The notes under the pieces were generated by a model. The model had not been told where the DNA came from. It made no database searches and was given only the letters and a program-made list of their open reading frames with translations. Of a stretch of 64,000 nucleotides of DNA, positions 11,262 to 22,999 are shown in pieces. A program made the position numbers and the translations under genes. The stretch covers positions 316,969 through 380,968 of the forward strand of contig JAQFVV010000253.1 of the NCBI GenBank assembly GCA_028023455.1, in the 5' to 3' direction. The stretch comes from Epiperipatus broadwayi (lineage: Eukaryota; Onychophora; Udeonychophora; Euonychophora; Peripatidae). The stretch's first letter is position 1. The number at the start of each line of letters is the position of its first letter.

Positions 11262-11425
11262 CGAGATTATGATCTGAACCAAGTGATGAATGCTGGTTCA
11301 GCATGAAATACATAAATTGGAAATTATTTATCTTTTTTCCATGTATGTGGTCATGTGTGTCTGTTGTATAGGATGAAGTAGATAGCTGTAGGGAGATTTA
11401 ATGTATGAGTTCAAATCCCTTCTAA
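11262..11425 (+). repeat. repeat S copy (outer end of the right palindrome arm)
   Basis: Carries the repeat S words GAGATTATGATCTGAACC, TGCTGGTTCAGCATGAAATA, ATCTTTTTTCC, CATGTGTGTCTG and ends with GAGTTCAAATCCCTTCT. It mirrors the copy at 6972-7125. Sequence similarity between the arms stops just after CCTTCT. Confidence 0.75.
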
Positions 11426-11454
11426 TTGCAATAAATTTAGCTATATATATATAT

Positions 11455-11905
11455 GATCACTAGATGGAGCTTTACCAATAGCCCACTATCAAGCTTTGTT
11501 TACATAAATGCTGAGAGAAATAGAATTCAATATCTCTTTCAAATTGTCTCAAACCTTTAAACCATGGTTTCGAGCTAGTTGGCTCATGTCAGTAAAGAGT
11601 AGGAAGACTAGAAACTAGATCTAAACACCAACTCTAAAATCAGCATTTATGAAACTCATTTCTATCAGCTTGAGAGCATGAATTTTTCAGATATGTAAAT
11701 ATATTTAAATCAAGTCAGACAAACTAGATAGCTATATGGGTCTGAATTCAGTTCAGTTTCACCATATAGTAAAAGTCTCTGCAATCTATATCATTGCAAA
11801 AACCTTCAAGGGTACATTTATGTTAAACAAAACAAGTTGTAAATTTTGTAACTTGCTAGCTTACAAGTTACAAAATTTATAACTTGTTCTGTTTATCATA
11901 TATAT
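11455..11905 (+). repeat. repeat A, long copy
   Basis: Begins GATCACTAGATGGAGC directly after a TA tract and continues through CCACTATCAAGCTTTGTTTAC to a palindrome at 11832-11887 and the word TATAACTTGTTCTGTTTATC next to another TA tract. The first 270 bases match the copy at 31846. The segment 11727-11806 is inverted relative to that copy. The first 60 bases are also the arms of the hairpin at 13339-13483. Confidence 0.75.
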
Positions 11906-11985
11906 ATATATCCCAAAGTATATGCAATTATGATGAAAGTCAGTCATTTTATTGTATTTACAAAATAAAAATATGGTAGAGTAAG

Positions 11986-12140
<155 letters not shown>

Positions 12141-13330
12141 TTGAATAAATGAATGAGTGAATATCAACTTAATAAAATATATATATAAATTTGAACTCTT
12201 AGATTATTATTACTTTTTTAATATTATCTATACTATAACCTTAATGTATATATGCATACTACACATATAAAAGTGTCTGTGTTATATATATATAAATGTG
12301 TGTGTTGAAAAGTATTGTACACTTGTTAAAGAAATAATATAAATTCTATTCTAACCAACATTTATTAAGAAAATGTAATTGTCATACATAATGTATGATG
12401 CACACAAGGAGGATTTTAGCAAAATCTACGTATTACAGCTCCACCATAATAAAAATGATGCAAAGCAAAACAAAGCTTGTATATAATATTTATGTTGCAG
12501 AAATATTTAAGTTTAGCTACAAAACTATGAAAAATGAAAAGAGTATAAAAACGTTAATAAATTAATTGCTTTATGTTTATTGATCCTTTTTTGTAATTAG
12601 CTAAAATGAAAAATTTCCTTCAAAATATCAAAAATTAATGTTATATGTTAATAACATTAGACAACATGGTTATCGATGTCTTTTTAAAGTGATTATATAT
12701 TACTTTCAATTTTATTTGACTATATATTATTTAGACTGTGTTGTTTTGCCTTTCTTTTACTTTGCTGATTAGTTCAAAAATATAGAGTGTTGCTAAATTT
12801 GAAATCAGAACCACTCATTTTGCTGAAAAATATATTTCTGTGTCATCTGTAAGTCAGTTAATTGAGAAAATATATATCTGAGATTATTTGAAGATTTTCA
12901 TATCTACTTAAATATATTTATAACGATGTAATAACGTAATTGTAAAATATATAAAATAAAATTTTATCTCTAAGAGTGCAATTATTAAGTAAGGTAAATT
13001 CTTTTATAAGTTAACTACAGTTTACCATTATATTTTTTAAAACACATCTTATTATATCAACATAAATTTAAAGCCACGTCTAAAAAATGTATAAGAAGAC
13101 AAACTGCATAAGTTGTACATTGGGTATAGTATAAAAAGATAAATAATATGAGTAAATATATTTTATTAATGTTTTGAGTTAAAAAAATTATATTAAGTAA
13201 ATAAAACTTCCTTCTAACATCTGTTGAAGTATACTTATAATTAAATATCAACTGAATGAATATTTGAACATAGTATTAATTTTTTATTCGTTCACAACAA
13301 ATATAAAAAGTAGCTACATTTATGAATAAT
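12141..13330. other. AT-rich stretch, nothing recognised
   Basis: Short TA and TG tracts near 12250-12305. No convincing ORF and no match to the repeats defined in this window. Confidence 0.55.
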
Positions 13331-13338
13331 ATATATAT

Positions 13339-13483
13339 GATCACTACATGGAGCTTTACCAATAGCCCACTCTCAAGCTTTGTTTACATAAACGCTGAGA
13401 GCTTTCAAATTCTCTCTCTCTCTCAGCGTTTATGTAAACAAAGCTTGATAGTGGGTTATTGGTAAAGCTCCATCTAGTGATCA
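13339..13483. repeat. short fold-back built from repeat A ends
   Basis: The arms of about 60 bp (13339-13399 and 13424-13483) are inverted copies of the first part of repeat A: GATCACTACATGGAGC on the left, GCTCCATCTAGTGATC on the right. The loop is mostly CT dinucleotides. A TA tract precedes it. After it, up to about 13545, come the same terminal words as in repeat A (TATAACTTGTTTTGCTTATC) and another TA tract. Confidence 0.85.
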
Positions 13484-13584
13484 TAAAATGCAAGCTATGA
13501 GTAAGTTAAGAAATTTATAACTTGTTTTGCTTATCATATATATATATGTTGATACGAATATTTTCACGGGTTGCATATATAAAA

Positions 13585-13957
13585 GACATATTTTGCGGGT
13601 TCATCCATGTTAAAATAGTTTAAATACTGACATTTCAACTTGGTAACACAAGTCATCCACTGAGTGACAAAAAGTAGAAAGACGGTTGTAGAGGTGCTAC
13701 AATCACTAATTTGAAAAAATGTTAAAGTTCCAGCAATAGCAAAAATTGGTGGAACTTTAACATTTTTTCAAATCAGTGATTGTAGCGCCTCTACAACCAT
13801 TGCTATTGGTGGAACTTTAACGTTTTTTTCAAATCAGTGATTGTAGCACCTCTACAACCGTCTTTCTACTTTTTATCACTCAGTGGATGACTTGTGTTAC
13901 CAAATCAAAACATCAGTATTTAAAATATTTTAACACAGATGAACCCGCAAAATGTCT
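13585..13957. repeat. fold-back element B with internal duplication
   Basis: The left arm (13585-13735) starts GACATATTTTGCGGGTTCATC and the right arm (13805-13957) ends with its complement GATGAACCCGCAAAATGTC. A block of about 47 bp with TGGAACTTTAAC and CAGTGATTGTAGC occurs both as part of the right arm and once more at about 13753-13800. TA tracts lie on both sides. The arms contain a short hairpin followed by a GAAA-type word (minus strand of the left arm: CTTG, CAAG, then GAAATGTCAG). Confidence 0.85.
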
Positions 13958-14170
13958 TATATATATATATATAGTAACACATATACTTAAACTTTAGTTA
14001 TTAGATAATTACAAATAAAAGTATTATTAAAGTGTAATTAGCAATTATTCATTCAAAAATAGTCTTAACTGCTATAAAACAAATATATTAAATAATAAAA
14101 AAATTTACCTTCACTTTTACAAGTAGGTTTAGTGCAAATATTTTTTCCATATTCTGAAAAATGTATATAT

Positions 14171-14375
14171 AAACATAAATAATTAATGGTAAAAGCAATA
14201 TTATATTTTAAAATTCTTTAGAAACACTTTCGATTATGTTGTAATCCTTGTCAGCTTTAACTGAATTTCAAATTTGAAATTCAGTTAAAGCCGAGTAGGA
14301 TTACTACACAATAAAAAGTACTTCTAAAGAATTTTAAAATATAATATGGCTTTTATCTTTAATTATTTATGTTTT
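14171..14375. repeat. fold-back element C
   Basis: Arms of about 100 bp meet at the perfect palindrome CTGAATTTCAAATTTG (14261-14284, centre near 14272). Outer words AACATAAATAATTAA and TTAATTATTTATGTT mirror each other. The arms differ by a few substitutions and small indels. TA tracts flank it. Confidence 0.85.
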
Positions 14376-14420
14376 ATATATAGTACATTTTATAATGGGT
14401 GTTATAATTTTACACACACA

Positions 14421-14451
<31 letters not shown>

Positions 14452-17400
14452 TAACCTTTTTTCCCAGCTTATAGACACTTGCGGATGTTATGTGCCACTT
14501 ATAGCCTTTTGCCCAGATGGATGGATGAATGCTCCTCCATTTCCAGATAACATTATCTCTAAAGCCTCTCTCAGGATCAATGATGATGTGATAGAACATC
14601 CATAATCATATTTGCCAGGGTGCCAAATTTCAACTTCAATGAAAATATTGGGCTAAACCTTATTTTAACAACTTATTAATAATTTTTAATAATGATATCT
14701 AATGAATGGGTTAATAAATAATCAATAGTCTAAGAGAATACTGAGAATGCATTAAAAATAATAATACTCTTGAAATCTCTTGGTTGTTGAAGAGAAGAAA
14801 CTTTAAGCACTACTCCCATTATAATTTATATTCTCAGCACACTCCCCATTCATTACCATTAAAGTCACAATTAAAATTTTGTTTCAGATTACAAATAGTT
14901 CTTTGTCCACCTCTACTCTCCTGACTTATCCCTCCATTATCATCACATTCCTAAGTCTATTGCACTATTATCTCTTTTACTGTCAAATTTTCCATCATAC
15001 TAACTCAATTATCTCCTATGATAATCTCTTCTCAGGGTTTTAGAACAATAAGGTCTGGAAGTCGAACAAGCTGCTAAGGATTATTGGTAATAAACACTCT
15101 TTTCACGATCACCTCCGAAGTTGATCTTGGTTGACTTTAATGGAGCCAATGTCCACTTCACCAAAGCTTGAATAATTAAGCTTACATTAAACGTTGGAAA
15201 TAGCATATCACAAACACTTTCATTCTTAAAAAAAAATCATAAGGAAGCAAATCTAGAGAGGTGTTTGAATACAACAAATGGGGAAGGGATTTTATGCCCA
15301 CCCACTGCATTCACTATCACCCAATAACCATCCCACCATTCATAATCTATACTTCAATTATACTGAATTATTTCCAGAGTATTGGTAATCTTGAGTCTTG
15401 CCATGCTACATAAGCTCAGAAAATTAACCATTTAAATAAATTTTACCTGATATGATTTACCAAAATGATGCTTCATATATAAATAATAATGTATTTATGG
15501 ATTTGAGAATTCTAGATTTTAATAACCCACAAAATTTAGAGACTTATACACAAATTTTTATTTAAAAAAAAATAACAAATTTTACTAACAAATATAACAA
15601 TAAAATAATATGTACATTATTTCTATGGTTCACATGGCTTTCCCCTGTTCTACAACCATATGATAAAAAAAAGGATCCCCAAATCAACAGATAATTTTCC
15701 GAGGTTTTAAAATACAAATATTAATTCTTAATTACTAGAGAATCACAATTGCCATGGAGTAATACTAATAAAATAGACAAATAATGATAATAGTTACCTT
15801 CATATATGTTTTGTTCTTAATTTTAACTAAGACATAGTGAACATTAAATCCCCCCCCCCCCAGTGTTTATTGCTTTCAATTACTGATTTATTTCTAAGGA
15901 TAACTCTCCCAGTAATAAAATTTAATAATTTCCATTAATTATTTTAACTTAATATGCCTTCACCTTATGCTTTACAATGGAGATATTTTATGTATGGTCT
16001 TCTTGCCATTAAGTTACTTTTAGTTACTTTTCAAATGTCAACAAATTGGTACCTAGCTTAATCATTATCATATGTGCATAAAGTCTATAGCTATGCCCCT
16101 ACAATAATAATACTTCAGTAATCTTACAATTCCTGCAAAGTTCTCAGCTGGCTGTGGATATGTTTTTTAAGTAATTTTATATATGCACTGCTTACAGTGT
16201 TCTCAGGTTTTATTTAACCCTTAAGTTTAATATTTATTTACATTATTATTCTTGGCACTTATTGATCAATTAAAATATATCAACAAAGCAATATTCAAGT
16301 ATACTAATCACACACACACACACACACACTATACACACTCATCCTGACATCAAATTGAGTTTGCAACCATGTAACCAACATTTAACAGTAATACTTAACA
16401 ATAGCTGTAATTCATATACCCATAAGGAATATCAACATTAACATGATATAGGCAGTGACCCAAATAAGAGAAAATACCTTTTCACTAAGGTTGAGGGATG
16501 CTAGGATTTTATCGCTAGTCATACAGGGAGATTTCAGTATACCTATTAACCTCTGACCATCAATACAGAAATCATTTTATGGTGTAGAAAATAACCAAGT
16601 GGAAAACTCTTCCACTGTATTTAAATACTTTATAAAAAATGGAGTAAACATCTTAGTGAGTGAGCTAAACTACGACTCCACTAGCTTGGTGGGGACTCTT
16701 TGTTCATCCATGTATAGGTACAAGGAAAAACTTTCACATCTACATTCCTCTCATGAAATAGTACACCAGAACATTAGCCAACAATATTTCCAAGCCTTAA
16801 TTAGCTTATATCTAACTTTAACCTTACAATAATTTTAATAATAGTAATAACAAATGTGTATTACTTTTTTTTAAAAAATTATCCTTCTACACTTTATAAC
16901 ATAATGATGTTAGCACAACCTTCACACCACCCTTATAAAACATATCAATAAGTCTAAGCATTTGATAATAATACCTGATCTGATCTAAACAACATTTTAC
17001 TTAACATTATCTCTCACTCTCTTCATAAAAAAATGTAAAGCATTTAATACAGGCACATACAAAATGATATGATATTAACTTATCTACCAAATAATAATAA
17101 TAATAATAATAATAATAATTTTAACATAGATTAACTTTAAATGAATATATATGATTAAAATCTCTTTTTTTTTAGATTAAATGTTAGAAACGAATAACAA
17201 ATAATAAAATTATACTTAAACAGTCATCCTGAATCATCCTTTCGATCTCTGGTTTTCATTTTTGATGCAGCTTTTTTTCCCTTCTTTGTTTGTTCCATGT
17301 GTGCACATATCACTTTAGATAGTTCCTTTTAGTTACAAATCCTTAATCTGAGGCTTTATTTGAAAGAATCACCTTTATATAAGTTCAGTCCTTATGCTAA

Positions 17401-18060
17401 AACGTAATAAAATTTCCATGTTGATTATAAGACTTTCTCCATTTTGGGTTCTGGGCATTATTTACACTTTTATAGCTGAAAATAACTAGCCATTAAGTTT
17501 TGACATGTACAAGTCCACTTATTGATGTATTTTTCATTTCACTTATGACAATTTGATGCTTTATATAAGATTGTAGTGTTCAGTTTTACCCTATTTGTGA
17601 AATCAAAATTAATTTTCTCTTGGAATTTTGTATAGTACAAATAGCTAAATCTTTTAAATATAATAAATTTAAATGTGAAATAATAACTCATTTAACTCAG
17701 TGTTTCCCTGATTTTTCCTGAGCAAACTTCCCTCTGCAGTTTAAGTTCCATCAATTGCTTATTCGTGATCAATTGAGTATATTTAGATGGAAGACAAATC
17801 ATGAAGTTGGTCAATTTTGGAGAGGACAGGGTGTACACCTAATATAAGCTTATTCATTTGTATGAATGTTATAAAATTTGGCTAAGTTTTATCATTCAGG
17901 AGATGGAACAAAAAAAAATTAACAACAGGCTTACGATTTCTTTCCTTTTTTTAAAAAAAAATTGCTTTTTTACCCAACAATGAGGCTTCTCCGGATAACC
18001 AATGATGACTAACAAGAAAAAGAGAGCCCCTCTAAAGACAAATAAAGCTCTTATATTGCC
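14376..18060. other. gene-poor stretch
   Basis: A TA tract at 14427-14451 is followed by a more balanced patch at 14460-14620 that is open on both strands without recognisable motifs. Other features are a C-run at 15850-15861, (CA)n at 16311-16329 and (AAT)n at 17091-17119. A 77-codon frame at 16599-16832 has no recognisable motif. No exon, RNA or element assignment could be supported. Confidence 0.5.
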
Positions 18061-18079
18061 TGGGTTCCTTCATCTCCCC

Positions 18080-18235
18080 CCAAATGATTGACCTCTCAAA
18101 CCATTTATGTCTATGTTTTACTTGATTAATTACCTATTGTCTTTTTTGTTGTTGTTTTAAACGTATCCCCTTCTGAATGATTGACCTGCCAAACCATTTA
18201 TATCTGCATTCCAATGGATTGTCTGCCCATTGTTT
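18080..18235. repeat. imperfect direct repeat, two units
   Basis: AATGATTGACCTCTCAAACC at 18083 recurs as AATGATTGACCTGCCAAACC at 18176. Both are followed by a similar 45-base stretch ending ATTGT. The period is about 93 bases and the units differ by many substitutions. Confidence 0.55.
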
Positions 18236-18419
18236 TTAAACTTATACATTCCTGTGTCACAGATATCATGTGATTTTTTTAAATATATTTCCACTCGTGG
18301 AAATCTTCCCAAAGAACAAATGAAAGAAAACTCTCCCAAATAATAAATGAGAGAAAGTTCTTCCCTCCCCCTTTCTCTTTTTTTTAATAATAATAAAAAA
18401 ATGCATAGCAACCCAACTT

Positions 18420-19060
18420 CAAACCCAGAATCTTGACCAAAAATTGGCCATTATGAATGAATCATTGAACTTTTTAAAAGAGATCTCCAATGAGATAACA
18501 CATGATAATTATTATTCAATAATTAACTTTATAATTAAAATTCACAACAAATCATATACATACACGCACCCCTCACACATACAATTCTAATTAGACTGAT
18601 TGCTCAATATTCTGATTAATTCTTGATCTTTTTTGACATTATTATTTGATTACTTATTGCATTTTAACTTATTATTGTAAAATTATGATTATCTATTTTC
18701 ATTCTCTCAAAGTAGTTTTGTAAATCACACAACCCTTTTCCTTCTCTCCAATCTCCAACTATTAAAATGATGTATAAATATTGCTAATCTATAAACTTCT
18801 CAATTATATCTTTGGCTATTAAACTATTTTATGAATCAATACTAAATAAAATAATATTTGCTTAGAAATTTTTATGATTAAATTTTTAATTTGCATACCA
18901 AATAAAACTATGCAATCCCTAAGAATATGACTTGAATTCAAACTCAGCATTGGCTAGAAAGCTTGTCTGTAAAATATATATATATATAGCTCAGGAGGAA
19001 AAATTTTATCAAACACTGTCATACATAACTATGTCTAAAATCTAATGGAGCTTTGGGCAA
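18420..19060. other. no gene seen
   Basis: AT-rich sequence. No repeat from elsewhere in the window matched. Confidence 0.5.
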
Positions 19061-19148
19061 GCCCAAGGGCTACTATATATATATTAGAAAATATAGTACT
19101 TATTGCCCAAGGGCTACTATATATATATTAGAAAATACAGTACTTAAA
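19061..19148. repeat. 44-bp tandem duplication
   Basis: Two units starting GCCCAAGGGCTACTATATAT at 19061 and 19105, nearly identical. The first is preceded by a small palindrome (TTGGGCAAGCCCAA). Confidence 0.9.
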
Positions 19149-19258
19149 AGTTTATAAAAATATATCTATAACCGTCACTTAGGAGCCCTTTCAATTATCC
19201 TTGTATTTTTTGGCAACTAATGCTTTTAAAGTGTCAGCATTTCCATAATTTCATGATG

Positions 19259-19687
19259 TCAACTTTCCCATAATTCCCTGAACTTAACGTTTGCTGTTTG
19301 CCTGTTGATTAAATCTTGCTTGTATTTATATATTAACATTGCTTCCTTAATTTTTCTTTTATTATTATTTCTTTCAGTTTCCAATATTTTTACATTACTA
19401 TAATTAAAATTAAAACCATATATACATGAGTTATTATGCTCATAAAAGACAGAAGCTGATAAATTATCATTATTTTTATAATTTTGTTTTGGATTTTGAA
19501 CCCTTTTTAATAATAAGTGCTCTTTTGTTCTTTTTTCCAATGTGCACCTCAATTCACCTATATATCCACTACCACACCTACATGTCAATTTGTAAATGAT
19601 ACAATTTTTATTTGCTAATAGGGTTTTATCTTTTGAATTATTTATTAATTCATTTAATGTAGATGGTGCATAAAATGCAATATCCAA
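19259..19687 (-). pseudogene. PLE-2a GIY-YIG endonuclease domain
   Basis: 142 open codons containing a complete-looking GIY-YIG domain. IIYKLTCRCGSGYIGE (residues 30-45) holds the two motif halves and two Cys. LEKRTKEH (50-57) holds the conserved Arg. KIKEAMLI (112-119) holds the catalytic Glu 115, and LINRQ (126-130) the conserved Asn. In PLEs this domain nicks target DNA to prime reverse transcription. It is fused in frame to an RT in intact elements but is cut off here because no RT precedes it on this strand. The Met chosen is internal (KSILDIAFYAP-type context). Confidence 0.85.
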
Positions 19688-19935
19688 TATACTTTTAAAA
19701 ATTTTCTTAATGAAACTTGCCTGTTGATTTGAAATATATGCTATTGATATCCAAATTTTTTTATCAAAAGAATTAAATTATTATTAATATTATTTTTATA
19801 TTTAGAATTAAAATTTTAATAGTATAATAAACATAATTATAATTATATCCAATGTTTAACAATTCATTATAATAAATTTCAATATTTTTGTTTTTATCTG
19901 ATGCATATTTACAAAGGTTATTTAAGTGATTTTTA
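19259..19935 (-). mobile_element. Penelope-like element PLE-2a, C-terminal half
   Basis: The minus strand carries the linker and nuclease of a second PLE family, from ATTTACAAAGG (near 19917) to the stop at 19259. It ends at 19935, where the plus-strand copy PLE-2b begins. The two are inverted partial duplicates: CAAATATGCA, ATTGAAATTTATTATAATGA and the nuclease all recur on the plus strand between 20335 and 20860. The linker part is frame-shifted. Confidence 0.85.
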
Positions 19936-19939
19936 AGCA

Positions 19940-20870
19940 TGAATTTTATAAAATGAGTAATGTCTGGCCAATGAGTCTTCCTGCAGTTGTCTAAATATGT
20001 AATTTTGTGATATCTTCATATGAAGAAAATATTTTGAAAAAGGAATATTATCAGAAAGATATTACTTTATACAATCAGTATGTTGATGATGTTTTTGTTT
20101 GTAGAAAGCCAAATGCTATTAATGATTTGTTTAATGAATTAAATAATATAAAGGGCTTAAAATAAATTAAAACAGATGAAAATTCAATGAGTGTTCAATT
20201 TTTAGTTTTCAAAATAACTAGAAACAAAGATAAACTGGATTTCTATATGATTCTTAAACCAATAGCAAAAATAATATATTCCATATGAATCAAAAGTGCC
20301 AATGTCATATAAAATGGCAGGTTTAAAGTCCTTCTTATTTAGAAATGATAACCTTTGTAAATATGCACCGGATAAAACCAAAAATATTGAAATTCATTAT
20401 AATGAGTTGCTAAATGTTGGATATAATTATGATTATGTTTATTATACTATTAAAAATTTTAATTCTAAATATAAAAACAATATTAATAATAATGTTAATT
20501 CTTCTGATAAAAAAATTTGGATATCAATATCATATATTTCGAATCATCAGGCAAGTGTCATTAAGAAAATTTTTAAAAGTATATGGGATATTGCATTTTA
20601 TGCACCACCTACATTAAATAAATTAATAAATAATTCAAAAGATAAAACCTTATTAGTGAATAAAAGTTGTATTATTAACAAATTGACATGTAGGTGTGGT
20701 AGTGGATATATAGGTGAATCGAGGTGCACATTGGAAAAAAGAACAAAAGAGCACTTATTATTAAAAAGGGTTCAAAATACAAAACAAAATTATAAAAATA
20801 ATGATAATTTATCAGTTTCTGTCTTTTATGACCATAATATATGGTTTTGATTTTAATTATAGTAATGTAA
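19940..20870 (+). mobile_element. Penelope-like element PLE-2b, truncated
   Basis: Begins inside the RT: WPMSLPAVV (motif B region) near 19970, then NQYVDDVFVC (motif C) near 20075-20105, then VFKITRNKDKLDF. Several stops interrupt the RT (for example near 19992 and 20164). The linker and nuclease follow as one open frame 20296-20850. The 5' half is absent, and the start coincides with the inverted junction at 19935. Confidence 0.85.
20296..20850 (+). pseudogene. PLE-2b linker and GIY-YIG domain
   Basis: 184 codons. MAGLKSFLFRNDNLCKYAPD (8-27) is the conserved PLE segment after the RT thumb. Next come IWISISYISNHQASV and INKLTCRCGSGYIGESRCTLEKRTKEH with both GIY-YIG halves and the Arg. The frame ends early after VFYDHNIWF. 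The Glu and Asn of the second half, present in PLE-2a, are lost here through truncation near 20860. Confidence 0.8.
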
Positions 20871-20929
20871 AATAATGGTAAATAATTTATAAAATAATAT
20901 AAATAAAAACTCATAGAGAAATATTTTTG

Positions 20930-22007
20930 ATTATATTCATAATCATTATCAATTCGACTCAAATTTTAAAAATGAAATCATCTATTACCAACCAGAAACA
21001 AATATCAATTTAAATATCCCACATTTTATTAATCCTAACATTTGTTTAATAAAATGTATTCAAAGATGGATCATAGTGTAAAATATGCTAATTTATTGTC
21101 ATGTGATTTAAAATTAATACAAAAGTATGTTTTAGGGTTTGGTTCAAAATATGTAGTTGATATAGTTGATGATTATAAACTTAAGATTATATCATCAGTT
21201 CAAAATTTTTATGATGAAAAATTAATGATCGCAGAGGAGTTTATCAAAATTGTTAAAAATGCTAAATTAGAAAACTTTAGTAAATAAATAATTCATGGAA
21301 AAGGGTTATTGGATTATTTAAAAGGCAATTAATAAAAGATAAATGGATTTGTTTAAAGGAAGATAAAAGTTTATGAATGTGTTTAATTTCAATAATGAAT
21401 ATGTTTGAGGTGTTATATTACAAATAAAAAAATTAAATTTTGAATTGATTGATAAATATAATGTTGATTCAGAAAGAATGAAATTTATTAATAACATTTT
21501 ATTAAAGGCAAAAAATAAAGGAATAAATGATAATGTGTATTATTCATATATCCTTCAAGTGCTATTTGTCCATGTGAATTTTCTAATGTAAAATTGCATA
21601 AGGAAAGTTATCTGCTTAGAATAATTTTGGATTTTGGAGGGTTGTTTATGTATAAGACTAATAAATATATAGCGATAATTTTACAGGATTTACTTGAATT
21701 TGTAAAATATTCTGTAATATCATCATTTGATTTTGTTGGAAAAATGATGTATTGATCTAGTGATAGAATTGATTCAATTAAGATTATTCATCAAGCTGTA
21801 TTGGAGAAAAAAGTTGATAATCAATTAATATGTTTTGTGATGAAGACATTAAATTTTATTGAACAAAATATTATTGCATCATTTAATGGTGAATTTTATA
21901 AAATGTGTAAAGGATGGCCAATGGGATTACCAATGGTGACACAGTTATGCAGTTATGTTTTGTCTTATTATGAATAAATTTATATTTATGGGAAATATTA
22001 AGATATA
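20930..22007 (+). mobile_element. Penelope-like element PLE-3, 5' part
   Basis: A third PLE family. An N-terminal frame lies at 21042-21287. In shifting frames follow CLKEDKSL, an RT region with DRIDSIKIIHQAVLE (about 21760-21805), NIIASFNGEFYKMCKGWPMGLPMVTQL (about 21867-21950) and GNIKIY directly before the pogo-like insertion at 22008. It keeps the WPMG words that PLE-1 has lost. Many stops and indels make it older than PLE-1. Confidence 0.8.
21042..21287 (+). pseudogene. PLE-3 N-terminal frame
   Basis: 81 codons, including ANLLSCDLKLIQKYVLGFGSK, a shape reminiscent of the LLS..L..Q..VL.LG N-terminal motif of PLE proteins. It ends at a TAA at 21285-21287. Downstream PLE-3 words continue in other frames. 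The assignment rests mainly on position in front of the PLE-3 RT. Confidence 0.5.
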
Positions 22008-22999
22008 CACCTGGGTCTCTTTTTATGTGGATTTATTTAATGTGATTTTGAAGTTATGCGATTCATGTTTCTTCAGAAGTCGAACTCCGATAATGCACTA
22101 TTACTTTAAATAATAAATTTCATGCACTTACATCATATTGAAAGTAAGAGCAGATTATTGGAATTCGACTTTCATCTTAGTAATTTCAATATTTTCAGTG
22201 CTTTATAATAGTAAGATTTTATGCAATAATGAAATTAAAATCATGATTTCCACATTTTATGTATACACACATTAAATTTTACAAGATTATAATGTAAATT
22301 TGTTGAAACATTGTGCGTGTTAATTTTGTATTTTAAATCACATTCTGTTTTTGCTTTTTAAAAAAGAACGTAATCAATTATTAATCATTTAGTGTCCACA
22401 AGTTTATTTTTAATTATTTTCTTATTAATGACACTAATCACGAATGTGTCTTAAATTCCAACGAGAGCTAAATGGTTGTATGTCTGGATATCGAGAGCTT
22501 CATAAACAATTAATAAAATCAGCATCTCAAAGATTAATTACTAATTACATTGTCACCAGAAAACCATTAACACAACATGAGAGTGAAGTTGGCGGTAGTT
22601 GTATTTCCTCTTGTGAAGAATCTGATTTTTTACCAGTTTGCAAATGAACCTGTTTATTGGAAAGTAGCGATAATAATTAAAATGTGTATTCAAAAATGTC
22701 AATTATTGTACTATAAATTATGCATAAAAATATATTATTTTGAATAAAATTAAATTTTATAATTAAAAAAAGTTTGTCTTGTATTAATTTTTTTCAAATT
22801 TGAAATTTTTTATTAGTCATATTTTATTTTCTTATTTTTTTGTGTGCGAATTTTAATGTAATTACTTTTATGCAATTTTTGAAAAATCACAGTCCATATC
22901 CCCCCTTTTTCAAGGTAAGTTACATCTATTTTTGCGTGATTTCATTTGCGTGTGTTTTCTGAGGAATCTATCTATCGCGCGTAAAATGAAACCCAGGTG
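22008..22999 (-). mobile_element. pogo/Tigger-like non-autonomous DNA transposon, copy A
   Basis: 992 bp with terminal inverted repeats starting CACCTGGGT and a TA target duplication (22006-22007 and 23000-23001). Removing the element and one TA restores the PLE-3 frame across GNIKIYTKYVDD, which fixes both ends exactly. Subterminal inverted repeats AGTCGAACTCCGATAATGC and ATTGGAATTCGACT lie near one end. TA duplication and the ATGCGGA-type terminal sequence point to the Tc1/mariner group, pogo/Tigger branch. No full transposase is present. A second copy lies at 59863-61012. Strand is given relative to that copy. Confidence 0.85.
22444..22647 (+). pseudogene. residual ORF inside the pogo-like copy A
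   Basis: 67 codons. The part HKQLIKSASQRLITNYIV through RKPLTQHESE recurs in copy B with one in-frame 3-base difference and mostly frame-preserving changes. This suggests descent from a coding region, perhaps of the parent transposase. I do not recognise a catalytic motif. The first 20 codons differ completely between copies. Confidence 0.4.
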
